A stretch of DNA of 64,000 bases from Chryseobacterium lathyri. Lineage in GTDB: Bacteria; Bacteroidota; Bacteroidia; Flavobacteriales; Weeksellaceae. Where the stretch lies: positions 248,001 to 312,000 of the forward strand of contig NZ_QNFY01000001.1 of NCBI RefSeq assembly GCF_003290185.1, given 5' to 3'. The notes under the pieces were generated by a model. It worked only from the letters and a program-made list of their open reading frames with translations. It was not told the origin of the DNA and did not search any database. This document shows, piece after piece, positions 1 to 8,702 of this stretch; the stretch's first letter is position 1, and every line of letters begins with the position of its first letter. Made by a program: the position numbers and the translations under genes.

Positions 1-563
1 TTCTGCTGATATGTCTTTGTAATGCATGGGTTTTCGGACTTACCAATGGGCGTACCTATACCAAGATTTCTAAAATTCCGCCACGGGAAGTTGCCCTGGT
101 ACTGGGAACTTCTCCAAAGATGAGATCTGGCCAATCTAATCCTTATTTTACGAAAAGAATGGATGCTGCAGCACTTCTTTATCATCATGGTAAGATTAAA
201 AAGATTATTGTAAGCGGAGAAAAAAGTAAAGGCTATAACGAGCCTGCTGCTATGAAAAATTACCTGGTCAATCAGGAAGGAGTTCCGGGAGACATCATCA
301 TAGAAGATCCCAAAGGATTCAATACCTATAAAAGTATTCTGCGCTGTAAAGATGTTTACAAAAAGAAAGATGTGATCATTGTATCACAAGGCTTCCATAA
401 TCTCCGTGCCTTATTTTTTGCAAGGAATAACACTATGAATGCCTTGGGTTTTGATGCGCAGGATGTCAGCAAACCGGAAAGTTACTACAGGAATCAGTTC
501 AGGGAAATACTCGCCAGAGTGATTGCTGTAGTCTACTTCATATTGGGAATTTCTCCGGATTAG
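1..563 (+). CDS. SanA/YdcF-like (DUF218) membrane-associated protein, 5' end cut by window
   Basis: The frame is open from position 3 and enters the window already coding, so the start lies upstream and the first visible ATG (120) is not the start. Before it the frame reads a hydrophobic stretch, then a DUF218-type strand VALVLGTS near 90-115. Conserved-looking segments follow: KIIVSGEK, PKGFNTYKS and VIIVSQGFHNLRALF, as in SanA (vancomycin high-temperature exclusion) and YdcF proteins. SanA is an inner-membrane protein affecting envelope permeability; its biochemical activity is not established. The C-terminus has a short hydrophobic stretch (ARVIAVVYFILGI). The 3' end overlaps the convergent tamL gene by 4 bases. 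Family call is good; exact function is uncertain. Confidence 0.8.
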   Translation, partial: LLICLCNAWVFGLTNGRTYTKISKIPPREVALVLGTSPKMRSGQSNPYFTKRMDAAALLYHHGKIKKIIVSGEKSKGYNEPAAMKNYLVNQEGVPGDIIIEDPKGFNTYKSILRCKDVYKKKDVIIVSQGFHNLRALFFARNNTMNALGFDAQDVSKPESYYRNQFREILARVIAVVYFILGISPD

Positions 564-3166
564 AAAGGATACCCGAACGCGATATTCAATGTTGGTTTGA
601 AAGGCTGGAAATTCTTGAATCTCCATCGGTCTCCTTCAGGTTTATTCGGATCATAAATCTTATAGGCAAGATCAAGTCTGAAAGTAATGTAGGCTACATT
701 TACCCTTAAACCAAATCCACTGCCGATTCCCATTTGTCCTAAAAACTTATTGAATTTGAATTCATCACCATAACTGCTGTCTGTACCAGGCTTTCTAATA
801 CTCCAGGTGTTTCCTATATCAGTAAATATGGCACCTTCATACATTTCATTAAAAGGGATTCTATATTCTATATTCGTGGTTAGCTTTACATTATTCGTCA
901 TATAGGTGCGGACTCTTTCGTCGACCTGTGAGTCGGATGGACCTAGTCCTCCAAATGCTACCCATGCTCTGATATCATTGGATCCACCATTGAAATAAGA
1001 CTTAATAACAGGCATATCGGTAGAGTTTCCGTAAGGAACACCCACTCCTATGAACTGACGTAAAACCAACGTCTGATTGCCATTGAATTTAAAATATTTT
1101 CTAGTATCAATATCAAATTTAACAAACTGAGCATAGGGAATTCCGAAGATTGTTCTCTGCGGACTTACCACAACGCCCCCGTCATCTCTTTTCTGATTGA
1201 ATAAGCTTAAAATATTACCTGCAAGCTCTATTTTTCCGTTAAAATAGAAGGCATTGGGATAATCTTTTTTACCAATCTCATTATAAACAAAATTATAGAT
1301 CATGGAAGAAATAATCACATCCTGGGTCTGTCTGTCTTTATTCACAAGGGTTCCTTTGAAGGCTGTAAGGAGATCCTGCCCTTTCTGGTCAAGCGCTCCC
1401 TGATAGTTTGTATCTTGAACAATCTGCCTGGAAACATTGTCAAGGCTGAGTTCACCTGAAAGGAATTTTTGTTGGGTAATCGGGTCATAGGCAAAATAAC
1501 TCGCAAGTATATCGTCTTTTATAATTTCATCATTACTGAAATAGTCATAATAAGCATCCTTATTCTTCGTAAGACTAATTTGCGTATTGAAAAGGGTAAG
1601 CCTGTGTGACACCTGGTCATTGACGTTTGCCTGGTAATTCAATCCCGTATTGAAGTTCACTCTTCCTAAGCCGATATTGTTTTGTACTGAAGCTCCCAAC
1701 AGGATAGAAGAGGTTGGGGTATATCTTTTGGGAAGAAGCTTATAATAATTGAATGGAAGCAGAAGTCTTGGGAAATTAAGAGAAGCCTGCGCTGAAATTT
1801 CGTAAGCAAGATCTCTCTTATCAATATCTTTTGTACTTCTTATTGATCCGAATGTTCCTGAAATGCTTGTAGAAAGGTTTTCTGCACCTCTGAAAACATT
1901 CCTTGTGGTAAGGTCTACAGAAGGGGATATCCCAAGGTTCAGAATCTGAGAATAATTAATATCTGTTCCCACTTTAAGCTCATATTTAGGAAGCGGTTTC
2001 AAGAGATACAGAACATCAACAATGCTGTCATTCGGTGAAGTACCACCACCTCTTCTTAAAGAATCCCTTGCCTTCAGAATACTGAAGTTATTCATCGCGA
2101 TGAAGTTTCTTTTTGTAAGATCCAAAGCTTTCTGGTCATACACTTTCTTACTGTCTACAATCACGGCTCTCCATAAAGAAGATGTTTTATAGCTTTCGTC
2201 CATTTTATGGAACCTTATCCTCCTTAAACTGTCCTTAATGGTATTTTTCGGAAAATCGCCGGCTTCGTTTACAATGGCCACGTCAATATTCCCGATGGTC
2301 GCCACTTTATAAGGATGGTCAGCAGAATCTTTATGGATCTCCAGGGTAAGGGGAACCTGTTTCCTGCTTTTCAGTGAATCTGCTACGAAGTAGATCTCTT
2401 CATTGGAACTATTAAATCTATAGTAACCGTTTTCCCGCATCAGCTCAGTAATTCTCGTTACTTCTTTTTCAAGAACGGTCTGGTCAAGTCTCTGTCCGGA
2501 TCTTATCAGGCTCTTGTCTAGTTTCTGCCAGTAAAGGCCTTTCACAGTGGGGTCTGTGATATTGTAATAATAATCTTTAATATAGGTAGGATCATTATGC
2601 TTGATGAAGTAATTAACGGCTGCCTTCTTGGAAGCAGAATCCATAGAATGCTTGAAAGTGACATCAGCATCCCAAAACCCTCTGTAAACAAGCCTTTTCT
2701 CAATAGACTCAGCACTTTTTTCACTTCTCGTCTGATCGAGGATTACAGGCGGGGTTCCCCAGCTATGAAGCAAACGGTCTAAAAACAATGTTTTTCCCAC
2801 ACTGTTTTTCATATTATATTTAATGAAAAGAGAGTCTCTCAGCTTTTGATTTCTCATTTCACTGGGATAAGTCATATATTCGTTGAGTAAGGTATCATAT
2901 TTAGGATTCGCCATATTGTAAAATCCTAAACCCAGCGGAATGAAAAGGAGTTGCTTTTTATTGGGCTTCTGCTGTACATAATCTTTCAGCTCCTCATCGA
3001 AAGATTCTTTCTTGTCTTCAAACTTAAAGTTGTTCCTGGTAAGCAGATATTCGCCGTCTGGAACTTTTTTAGTTGTACTGCACGCATAAAGGAGACCAAC
3101 AAATGTTGCAAATGAGATAATTTTATAATATTTTTGAGGAGAATTCTTATAATGCTTACAGCTCAT
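560..3166 (-). CDS. tamL: TamL, BamA/TamA-family outer-membrane assembly lipoprotein
   Basis: An 868-residue protein with a signal peptide and lipobox ending at Cys29 (LLYAC). POTRA-like repeats occupy roughly residues 40-420, followed by a surface-antigen beta-barrel (about 480-868) with the terminal aromatic residue (GYPF) typical of outer-membrane proteins. In Bacteroidota, TamL is the lipidated counterpart of TamA and works with TamB in inserting or exporting outer-membrane and surface proteins. No tamB is visible here. Its start region overlaps the divergent methyltransferase gene, so each promoter lies inside the other gene. Family is clear; the TamL name rather than another BamA-like lipoprotein rests on lipobox, length and lineage. 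Confidence 0.85.
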   Translation of the reverse strand: MSCKHYKNSPQKYYKIISFATFVGLLYACSTTKKVPDGEYLLTRNNFKFEDKKESFDEELKDYVQQKPNKKQLLFIPLGLGFYNMANPKYDTLLNEYMTYPSEMRNQKLRDSLFIKYNMKNSVGKTLFLDRLLHSWGTPPVILDQTRSEKSAESIEKRLVYRGFWDADVTFKHSMDSASKKAAVNYFIKHNDPTYIKDYYYNITDPTVKGLYWQKLDKSLIRSGQRLDQTVLEKEVTRITELMRENGYYRFNSSNEEIYFVADSLKSRKQVPLTLEIHKDSADHPYKVATIGNIDVAIVNEAGDFPKNTIKDSLRRIRFHKMDESYKTSSLWRAVIVDSKKVYDQKALDLTKRNFIAMNNFSILKARDSLRRGGGTSPNDSIVDVLYLLKPLPKYELKVGTDINYSQILNLGISPSVDLTTRNVFRGAENLSTSISGTFGSIRSTKDIDKRDLAYEISAQASLNFPRLLLPFNYYKLLPKRYTPTSSILLGASVQNNIGLGRVNFNTGLNYQANVNDQVSHRLTLFNTQISLTKNKDAYYDYFSNDEIIKDDILASYFAYDPITQQKFLSGELSLDNVSRQIVQDTNYQGALDQKGQDLLTAFKGTLVNKDRQTQDVIISSMIYNFVYNEIGKKDYPNAFYFNGKIELAGNILSLFNQKRDDGGVVVSPQRTIFGIPYAQFVKFDIDTRKYFKFNGNQTLVLRQFIGVGVPYGNSTDMPVIKSYFNGGSNDIRAWVAFGGLGPSDSQVDERVRTYMTNNVKLTTNIEYRIPFNEMYEGAIFTDIGNTWSIRKPGTDSSYGDEFKFNKFLGQMGIGSGFGLRVNVAYITFRLDLAYKIYDPNKPEGDRWRFKNFQPFKPTLNIAFGYPF
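3105..3136 (+). promoter_or_regulatory. Promoter for the TrmH-family gene, inside tamL
   Basis: GTTG at 3105-3108, a 20-base spacer and TATTTTTG at 3129-3136 fit the Bacteroidota consensus TTTG-N19-TAnnTTTG. It lies about 16 bases before the ATG at 3152, within the signal-peptide codons of the divergent tamL gene. Confidence 0.55.
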
Positions 3167-3877
3167 ACAATAAAAATTTTACAGTCTTTAGATAAAAAGA
3201 AGTTCAGACAAAAATACAATTTGTTTTTGGTTGAAGGTAATAAAATCATTTGTGAACTTTCTGAATCTAATTTTAAAGTTAAAGAAATATTTTCTACCGA
3301 TCCGCAAAAATTGGACCGGACAGATGTACCCGTTACCCAGATCACTGAAAATGAGCTGAAAAAAATCAGTTTCCTTAAAACACCTAAAGATTCTGTAGCA
3401 GTTTGTTATCTGCCCGAAGAAGAAAAAAAGGAGGATAAGGATGTTCAGTTGGTTCTGGACGGCATTCAGGATCCGGGAAATCTCGGAACCATTATCCGGC
3501 TGGCAGACTGGTTCGGAATAGAACAGATTATCTGCAGTGAAGATACTGTGGATGTTTACAACCCTAAAGTGATTCAGGCCACTATGGGATCTTTCACCCG
3601 GGTAAATATTATGTATACTGATCTTGTGGAATATCTTTCGAAAACGGAGAATATCAATATCGGTACGGATATGGAAGGAGAAAATATCTATACTTTTGAA
3701 AAACCTGAAAAACTCAACCTTATTTTAGGTAATGAAGGAAACGGTATGAGGCCCGAGACGGAGAAACTCCTTAAAAAGTGCATTACCATTCCAAGATTTG
3801 GTAAATCCCAGTCTACAGAAAGCCTGAATGTTTCTATGGCGGCGGGAATAATTTTAGGGCAACTATTTTCTAAATAG
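3152..3877 (+). CDS. TrmH/SpoU-family RNA 2'-O-ribose methyltransferase
   Basis: A 241-residue SPOUT methyltransferase, probably acting on rRNA guanosine (RlmB-like) or tRNA with SAM. An N-terminal substrate-binding domain (VEGNKII) precedes the three SpoU motifs: DGIQDPGNLGTIIR near residue 104, LILGNEGNGM near 190, and the knot segment STESLNVSMAAGI near 220. ATG 3152 gives the usual MLTAHTIKILQSLDKKKFR start; an in-frame ATG at 3134 would extend further into the divergent tamL gene and is less likely. Target RNA cannot be told from sequence. It faces the 165-aa gene at 4018, with a large inverted repeat between them. Confidence 0.85.
   Translation: MLTAHTIKILQSLDKKKFRQKYNLFLVEGNKIICELSESNFKVKEIFSTDPQKLDRTDVPVTQITENELKKISFLKTPKDSVAVCYLPEEEKKEDKDVQLVLDGIQDPGNLGTIIRLADWFGIEQIICSEDTVDVYNPKVIQATMGSFTRVNIMYTDLVEYLSKTENINIGTDMEGENIYTFEKPEKLNLILGNEGNGMRPETEKLLKKCITIPRFGKSQSTESLNVSMAAGIILGQLFSK
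3209..3216 (-). promoter_or_regulatory. -7 element for tamL, inside the methyltransferase gene
   Basis: TATTTTTG on the minus strand, about 43 bases before the tamL start at 3166. It matches TAnnTTTG exactly, but I see no good TTTG at the -33 distance. Confidence 0.4.
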
Positions 3878-3883
3878 AAATTA

Positions 3884-4017
3884 AGAAACTAGAAGTTAGA
3901 TATTAGAAATTAGCTGATGAAGTCTAAATATCACTATTAATTTAGAACAATTTAACAATGAGAAAATTTTCTTATTCATGAAAATTTCTAACCTCTAATA
4001 TCTAACTTCTAGTTTCT
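3884..4017. repeat. Palindromic TTAG-type intergenic repeat, copy 1
   Basis: Perfect 24-base arms at 3884-3907 (starting AGAAACTAGAAGTTAG) and 3994-4017 are separated by 86 bases. The arms are built from short units such as AGAAGTTAG, ATATTAG and AAATTAG. It fills the gap between two convergent genes and could fold as a long hairpin or terminator on either strand. A related copy lies at 29833-29912. Confidence 0.8.
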
Positions 4018-4515
4018 CTATATCAACTGTTCCAGACTTGAAACACTCTTGTTTTTTTGGTATACTTCCAGCTTCTTTCTGACGTATTTAAGGGCAATAG
4101 GAGCGAGGTAGATCATGGCTGCACCCAGAAGTTTTTTCTTCCAGTTAGGGCTTTTCATATTCTTTTTAGCGTAGTTGCCAACCAAAGCGGTAATTCCCAG
4201 TTTTATCAGGCTGTCTGTCACATTACCACCTAACGCAGTACTTGCGATTCCTACAGCTGTTTGTTTATTGATGAACATATCTTTTACTTCGGAAGTTAGA
4301 TGCCTGGCAATGACATCTTTTCTTAGAACAACCTTTTCATCACCGTCATCATCTACTTTTTCCTGCAGATACTGATCTGTAAGACCATTGGTGAATGCAC
4401 TCAGGCTTTCTTTTGTGTTTTTAAAGGTAAGAAGGTTTTCCAGATCATTGATCTCGCTTTTAAGCAGTTTTTTCTTTCTTCTTAGTTCTTCAATGCTTTC
4501 GTAATTTCTGCCCAT
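4018..4515 (-). CDS. Unknown 165-aa protein with N-terminal coiled coil
   Basis: I do not recognise a named family. The N-terminus (about residues 5-35) is a charged helix likely to be a coiled coil (SIEELRRKKKLLKSEINDLENLL). Two weakly hydrophobic segments, about 98-115 (TDSLIKLGITALVGNY) and 128-145 (LLGAAMIYLAPIALKYV), suggest membrane attachment. It starts 3 bases after the holin-like gene, so the two are almost certainly cotranscribed. The context with a holin-like protein and YtxH suggests a stress or envelope role, which is inference. Confidence 0.7.
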   Translation of the reverse strand: MGRNYESIEELRRKKKLLKSEINDLENLLTFKNTKESLSAFTNGLTDQYLQEKVDDDGDEKVVLRKDVIARHLTSEVKDMFINKQTAVGIASTALGGNVTDSLIKLGITALVGNYAKKNMKSPNWKKKLLGAAMIYLAPIALKYVRKKLEVYQKNKSVSSLEQLI

Positions 4516-4518
4516 AGC

Positions 4519-4827
4519 TTAATGATTTAAAAATTTAATAACCTGGTCCGCCACCATATTGACAATCTTATTTTTAAAAGCAATGATAAATCCCATTACC
4601 ACAACATAAAACCCGGCAACGATCAGGAAACCGTAAGAAGTATTGTCCAGCGCCTTGCCGATAAGAAATGCCATTCCAAAATTAAAAAGGATAATAAAAA
4701 AAGTAAAAGCAACTAGCAGCACTACAAAGTAGGTAATGAGCCCTGCAGAAAGAGAGGATTTTTCAGTAGCTTCAATTTTCAGAAGATCTATTCTCTTTGA
4801 TGCATATTCTTTAATAGTCTCTATCAT
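4519..4827 (-). CDS. Holin-X-like small membrane protein (phage holin superfamily)
   Basis: A 102-residue protein with an amphipathic N-terminus (KEYASKRIDLLKIEATEK) and two transmembrane segments, about 28-52 and 60-85. This layout matches the Holin-X / DUF1469 family common in Bacteroidota, which despite the name are chromosomal membrane proteins with no shown lytic role. It lies between the YtxH gene and the 165-aa gene on the same strand. A terminator-like hairpin 20-51 bases upstream suggests only part of YtxH transcription reads into it. Confidence 0.75.
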   Translation of the reverse strand: MIETIKEYASKRIDLLKIEATEKSSLSAGLITYFVVLLVAFTFFIILFNFGMAFLIGKALDNTSYGFLIVAGFYVVVMGFIIAFKNKIVNMVADQVIKFLNH

Positions 4828-4846
4828 TGTTTTTTTTTAAAGTTAC

Positions 4847-4878
4847 AAAAAAAGGAACTTTCGTGCAAAAAGTTCCTT
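4847..4878 (-). terminator. Rho-independent terminator after the YtxH gene
   Basis: On the minus strand AAGGAACTTT pairs with AAAGTTCCTT (10 bp, 7-base loop), followed by a run of T. It sits between YtxH and the holin-like gene and could be partial, setting their ratio. Confidence 0.75.
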
Positions 4879-4906
4879 CCCATAATTTACTCAAAAAATA
4901 AACTAC

Positions 4907-5257
4907 TTATTTTTTAAGATCGTTCAGTTCCGTTTCTACATCCTTTACTACGTCTGCAGTTTTGGAAACAATCTGATCTTTGTATTTATCATATCCGTCT
5001 TTTACCGTATGGGCTACACTGCTGGCCGTTTCTTTGAAAGTAGAAGAGATATTGCTGTATTGATCTTTTACTTTTTCAGACACTTCGCCGTATTTGTTTT
5101 TAGCCTGGTCTTTTAGGTCACCTGCTTTATCTTTGATTTTTTTTCTTGTTTCTTTACCTTCTTCAGGCGCATAAAGCATTCCTAAGATTACACCTGCTGC
5201 AGCACCTGCAAGAAGTCCTGCCAATATACCTGCTGTATTTTTTCCGTTTTTCGACAT
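4907..5257 (-). CDS. YtxH-domain envelope protein
   Basis: A 116-residue YtxH protein (PF12732 type). One glycine/alanine-rich transmembrane segment (about residues 9-27, GILAGLLAGAAAGVILGML) is followed by the typical YAPEEGKETRKKIKDKA and a long amphipathic helix of KDQAK/VKDQY-like repeats. Bacillus members are stress-induced; the molecular role is not established. It is first in a cluster with holin-like and 165-aa genes, separated by a terminator. An 11-base palindrome TACAATTTGTA at 5306-5316 lies in its promoter region. Confidence 0.8.
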   Translation of the reverse strand: MSKNGKNTAGILAGLLAGAAAGVILGMLYAPEEGKETRKKIKDKAGDLKDQAKNKYGEVSEKVKDQYSNISSTFKETASSVAHTVKDGYDKYKDQIVSKTADVVKDVETELNDLKK

Positions 5258-5348
5258 TTTAAGCTTTTTTAATAGTTAATAATATTAGTTTTCTCTGTGA
5301 AAATGTACAATTTGTATACCAAAGGAGGCATTGTATTATTAAAAAATG

Positions 5349-6023
5349 TTAAATTTTATGGATATGTGAGAGAATAAGATCTATTGTTTCTTCTTTGGTA
5401 AGTTTCGTATTGTCAATAACAATAGCATCTTCAGCTTGCCTTAAAGGTGCTATTTCCCTTTCGCTGTCGATCTTATCACGATCTGTAAGGTTTTGCTTTA
5501 CCTGTTCTCTGTCTGCCTGTATTCCCATTCCTGCTAACTCAAAATATCTCCTGTTGGTTCTTTCGTCAATACTGGCAGTAAGAAAAAATTTATAGTCCGC
5601 ATTTGGCAGAACTACTGTCCCTATGTCACGTCCGTCCATAATAATACCTCCTTTTTCTGCCAGCGAACGCTGTGAGTGAAGAAGAAAGTCTCTTATTTCT
5701 TTCTGTTTTGCGACAATACTTACATTATCGGAAACTTCTGTGGTACGGATCTGTTTTGAAATATCAATATGATTCAGGTAAAGAATCAGTTCGTTGTCAC
5801 TGTTTCTGAATTCAAGCTCGATCTGATCTAAGGAAGAGAATAATTTCTGAAGATCGATAGAGCCGTCATCATTCATGCAGTTCTGTATGGCAAACCATGT
5901 AATCCCCCTGTAAAGCGCACCGGTGTCCAGATGTATAAGATCCAGTTTATCGGCAATGACTTTGGAGATTGAACTTTTTCCGGTAGACGAGTACCCATCG
6001 ATAGCTATTACAGGTTTTTTCAT
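5349..6023 (-). CDS. cmk: Cytidylate kinase
   Basis: A 224-residue enzyme phosphorylating CMP and dCMP with ATP. The P-loop GYSSTGKSS occupies residues 10-18, HLDTGALYRG gives the nucleotide-binding DTG motif near 32-40, and DGRDIGTVV near 130 is the cytidylate kinase signature. The conserved R-D-x-x-D segment (NLTDRDKIDSER) is near 180. Length is standard. It lies directly downstream of porQ on the same strand with an 84-base gap, a linkage I recall from other Bacteroidota. Confidence 0.95.
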   Translation of the reverse strand: MKKPVIAIDGYSSTGKSSISKVIADKLDLIHLDTGALYRGITWFAIQNCMNDDGSIDLQKLFSSLDQIELEFRNSDNELILYLNHIDISKQIRTTEVSDNVSIVAKQKEIRDFLLHSQRSLAEKGGIIMDGRDIGTVVLPNADYKFFLTASIDERTNRRYFELAGMGIQADREQVKQNLTDRDKIDSEREIAPLRQAEDAIVIDNTKLTKEETIDLILSHIHKI

Positions 6024-6107
6024 ACCGCAAATTTCAAGAATTTTTTTAAAAAATCAAGGTTGTACAGAAAAAAATCTACATTGTTATGTCAATTTTTCGT
6101 GTTGAAA

Positions 6108-7100
6108 TTACTCTCCCGCGTGGCTGCTAAGGTCCATAGAGACGCCTATCTGGTTCACGTTGGATGAGTTATGATAACGGATATGGGCATAATCTATACG
6201 GAATCTTCGTAATTTAATTCCAAATCCACCCGAAAGCCCCGAAAAGTTTCTCTGATCTGCCACGGCAAGTTCGTTTCCTCTTTTCGCATTATACCCAAGC
6301 CTTATATTGAAGCTTTTTTCAGGGAAAAGTTCTGCTCCTATAGAAAAGTGGTCTGCCAGCTTTCTTCCGAAACCTACTTCCTGACCGTTCACATTATATT
6401 CCGAAGAAATATCAAACTGTTGAAGATCATGTGCAGTAATGGTAACGGCAAGTGGAATAGCCTTAAGAATTCTGGTATATCCGAGATCTACCCTGAACGG
6501 AAGGTTTTCCCTGGTTCCGTTGAAGGATTTCAGCTGAAATCCAAAATTTCTCATGACAAGGGAAAGAACTTCTTTGTTTTTTTTATTATGATAGGTAACT
6601 CCTGCGGTTCCGGAGATCGCAGAAGAAGTATAGTTGTCAATTTTTGAAGTGATGAAATTAATGCCACCGCCAATGGTCCAGTCTTCTTCGAACTGATAAG
6701 CATAGCCTGCACCTATTGCTACGTCTGAAGCTTTGAACTCGCCGTTTTGTTCACCGCTTTCATCGGTTCTTGGAATGCTTCCGTAGGTCATGTATCGGGC
6801 ATTGATGGTTGCCATATGTCCATTATCAAAATCTCTGGCGTAGGCAACAGTTCCATATTTTGAATCAGCAAGATAAGCTGCGGCATTCACTGAAAGCTGT
6901 TTGTCTGAATCTTTATTTAAAAGGGCCGGATTTGCAATAGCAAAGGAAACATCATAGTCTCTGATGGAAATTGCATCGCCACCTAAGGCAGCCTGTCTGG
7001 CAGATACAGGGATGTTTAAGAAAGGATAAACATTTGTTCCTGTTTGCGCATAAGAAACAATTCCTGACAGAAATAATGAAAAAATGACAATTTTCTTCAA
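6108..7100 (-). CDS. porQ: Type IX secretion system protein PorQ
   Basis: A 330-residue secreted protein with signal peptide KKIVIFSLFLSGIVSYAQ and the PorV/PorQ-like beginning of a predicted outer-membrane barrel (FLNIPVSARQAALGG, near 28-42). PorQ belongs to the T9SS attachment complex in Bacteroidota, which acts at the outer membrane on proteins carrying the C-terminal sorting domain; such cargo is encoded at 49.6-53.3 kb. The start is TTG at 7100: an in-frame stop lies 9 bases upstream, no ATG is available, and TTG gives a complete signal peptide. The promoter element TATTTTTG lies about 19 bases upstream. It probably reads into cmk. Confidence 0.85.
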   Translation of the reverse strand: MKKIVIFSLFLSGIVSYAQTGTNVYPFLNIPVSARQAALGGDAISIRDYDVSFAIANPALLNKDSDKQLSVNAAAYLADSKYGTVAYARDFDNGHMATINARYMTYGSIPRTDESGEQNGEFKASDVAIGAGYAYQFEEDWTIGGGINFITSKIDNYTSSAISGTAGVTYHNKKNKEVLSLVMRNFGFQLKSFNGTRENLPFRVDLGYTRILKAIPLAVTITAHDLQQFDISSEYNVNGQEVGFGRKLADHFSIGAELFPEKSFNIRLGYNAKRGNELAVADQRNFSGLSGGFGIKLRRFRIDYAHIRYHNSSNVNQIGVSMDLSSHAGE

Positions 7101-7118
7101 TTCAATTTATAATTAATG

Positions 7119-7126
7119 CAAAAATA
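7119..7126 (-). promoter_or_regulatory. -7 element for porQ-cmk
   Basis: TATTTTTG on the minus strand, 18 bases before the TTG start at 7100; exact match to TAnnTTTG. Confidence 0.5.
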
Positions 7127-7205
7127 ATCCTTTTTCGTACTTATCAAAATATTTCTGCCATTATTTCTGCGTAAATATTTTTCTTTATTCAATATTTTTA
7201 ATGAT

Positions 7206-7213
7206 TATATTTG
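7206..7213 (+). promoter_or_regulatory. -7 element for pyrH-frr
   Basis: TATATTTG, exact match to TAnnTTTG, 53 bases before the pyrH ATG. The -33 region is only T-rich. Confidence 0.5.
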
Positions 7214-7257
7214 CAAAATTAAATTTCGGAGAAAATTACTCCGGTAAAGCTTATTAA

Positions 7258-7974
<717 letters not shown>

Positions 7975-8099
7975 GTGGCAGATTAAAGTAATTGAAAAAT
8001 TAAAAGATTTAATAATTTAAAATTTCTCATTACTGATCAATTATCACTTATCAGTCATCATTTATAAAAATGTGTAATTTATCAAATTTTAACTATATA

Positions 8100-8654
8100 A
8101 TGGAAGAATTAGATCTTATATTAGAATCTGTAAAGCACGACATGGACGCCGCTGTAAAGCACTTGGATCATGCATTTCAAAGAATTAGAGCAGGACGTGC
8201 TTCTACGGCAATGGTTCAGGATGTAATGGTAGAATATTATGGGGCTCCGACTCCTATCAACCAGGTTGCCAACGTTTCTGTACCGGATGCCATGACGATT
8301 TCTATTCAGCCTTGGGACAGAACTGCTATTGGTGCTATTGAGAAAGCGATCATCAATTCAAACTTAGGTTTTGCACCTTCTAATAACGGGGAAAATATTA
8401 TTCTTAATGTTCCGCCTTTAACAGAGGAGAGAAGAAGAGAACTTGCAAAGCAGGCTAAAGTAGAAGCTGAAAGTACTAAAGTAACCGTAAGAAATGCAAG
8501 ACAGGATGGGTTGAAAGAACTTAAAAAACTTGAAGGTGTTTCTGAAGATGTTGTGAAAGGAGTAGAGGAAGAAATCCAGGGTTTTACTGACAAATATGTG
8601 AAGCTTTGCGATGAGCATCTTAAGACTAAGGAAGCTGAAATTATGAAAGTATAA
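8100..8654 (+). CDS. frr: Ribosome recycling factor
   Basis: A 184-residue RRF, which with EF-G splits post-termination ribosomes. Recognisable parts are HAFQRIRAGRAST near 25-37, YYGAPTPINQVANVSVPDA near 45-63 and LTEERRRELAKQAK near 105-118. The frame is open back to 8070, but the ATG at 8100 gives the standard length and usual N-terminus (MEELDLILESVKHDMD). It is followed 16 bases later by a strong bidirectional terminator. Confidence 0.95.
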   Translation: MEELDLILESVKHDMDAAVKHLDHAFQRIRAGRASTAMVQDVMVEYYGAPTPINQVANVSVPDAMTISIQPWDRTAIGAIEKAIINSNLGFAPSNNGENIILNVPPLTEERRRELAKQAKVEAESTKVTVRNARQDGLKELKKLEGVSEDVVKGVEEEIQGFTDKYVKLCDEHLKTKEAEIMKV

Positions 8655-8670
8655 TTTTAGATTTAAAATA

Positions 8671-8700
8671 AAAAAGAGGCTTCTTATGAAGCCTCTTTTT
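8671..8700. terminator. Bidirectional terminator between frr and the 8703 gene
   Basis: A perfect 13-bp stem, AAAAAGAGGCTTC with GAAGCCTCTTTTT, 4-base loop, A-run on one side and T-run on the other. It can end the convergent frr and lipoprotein transcripts. Confidence 0.9.
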
Positions 8701-8702
8701 GT

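Noticed and set aside
4519..4827. Holin-like gene as sign of a prophage
   Set aside because: No endolysin, capsid, integrase or other phage gene is near; Holin-X-like proteins are ordinary chromosomal membrane proteins in this phylum.
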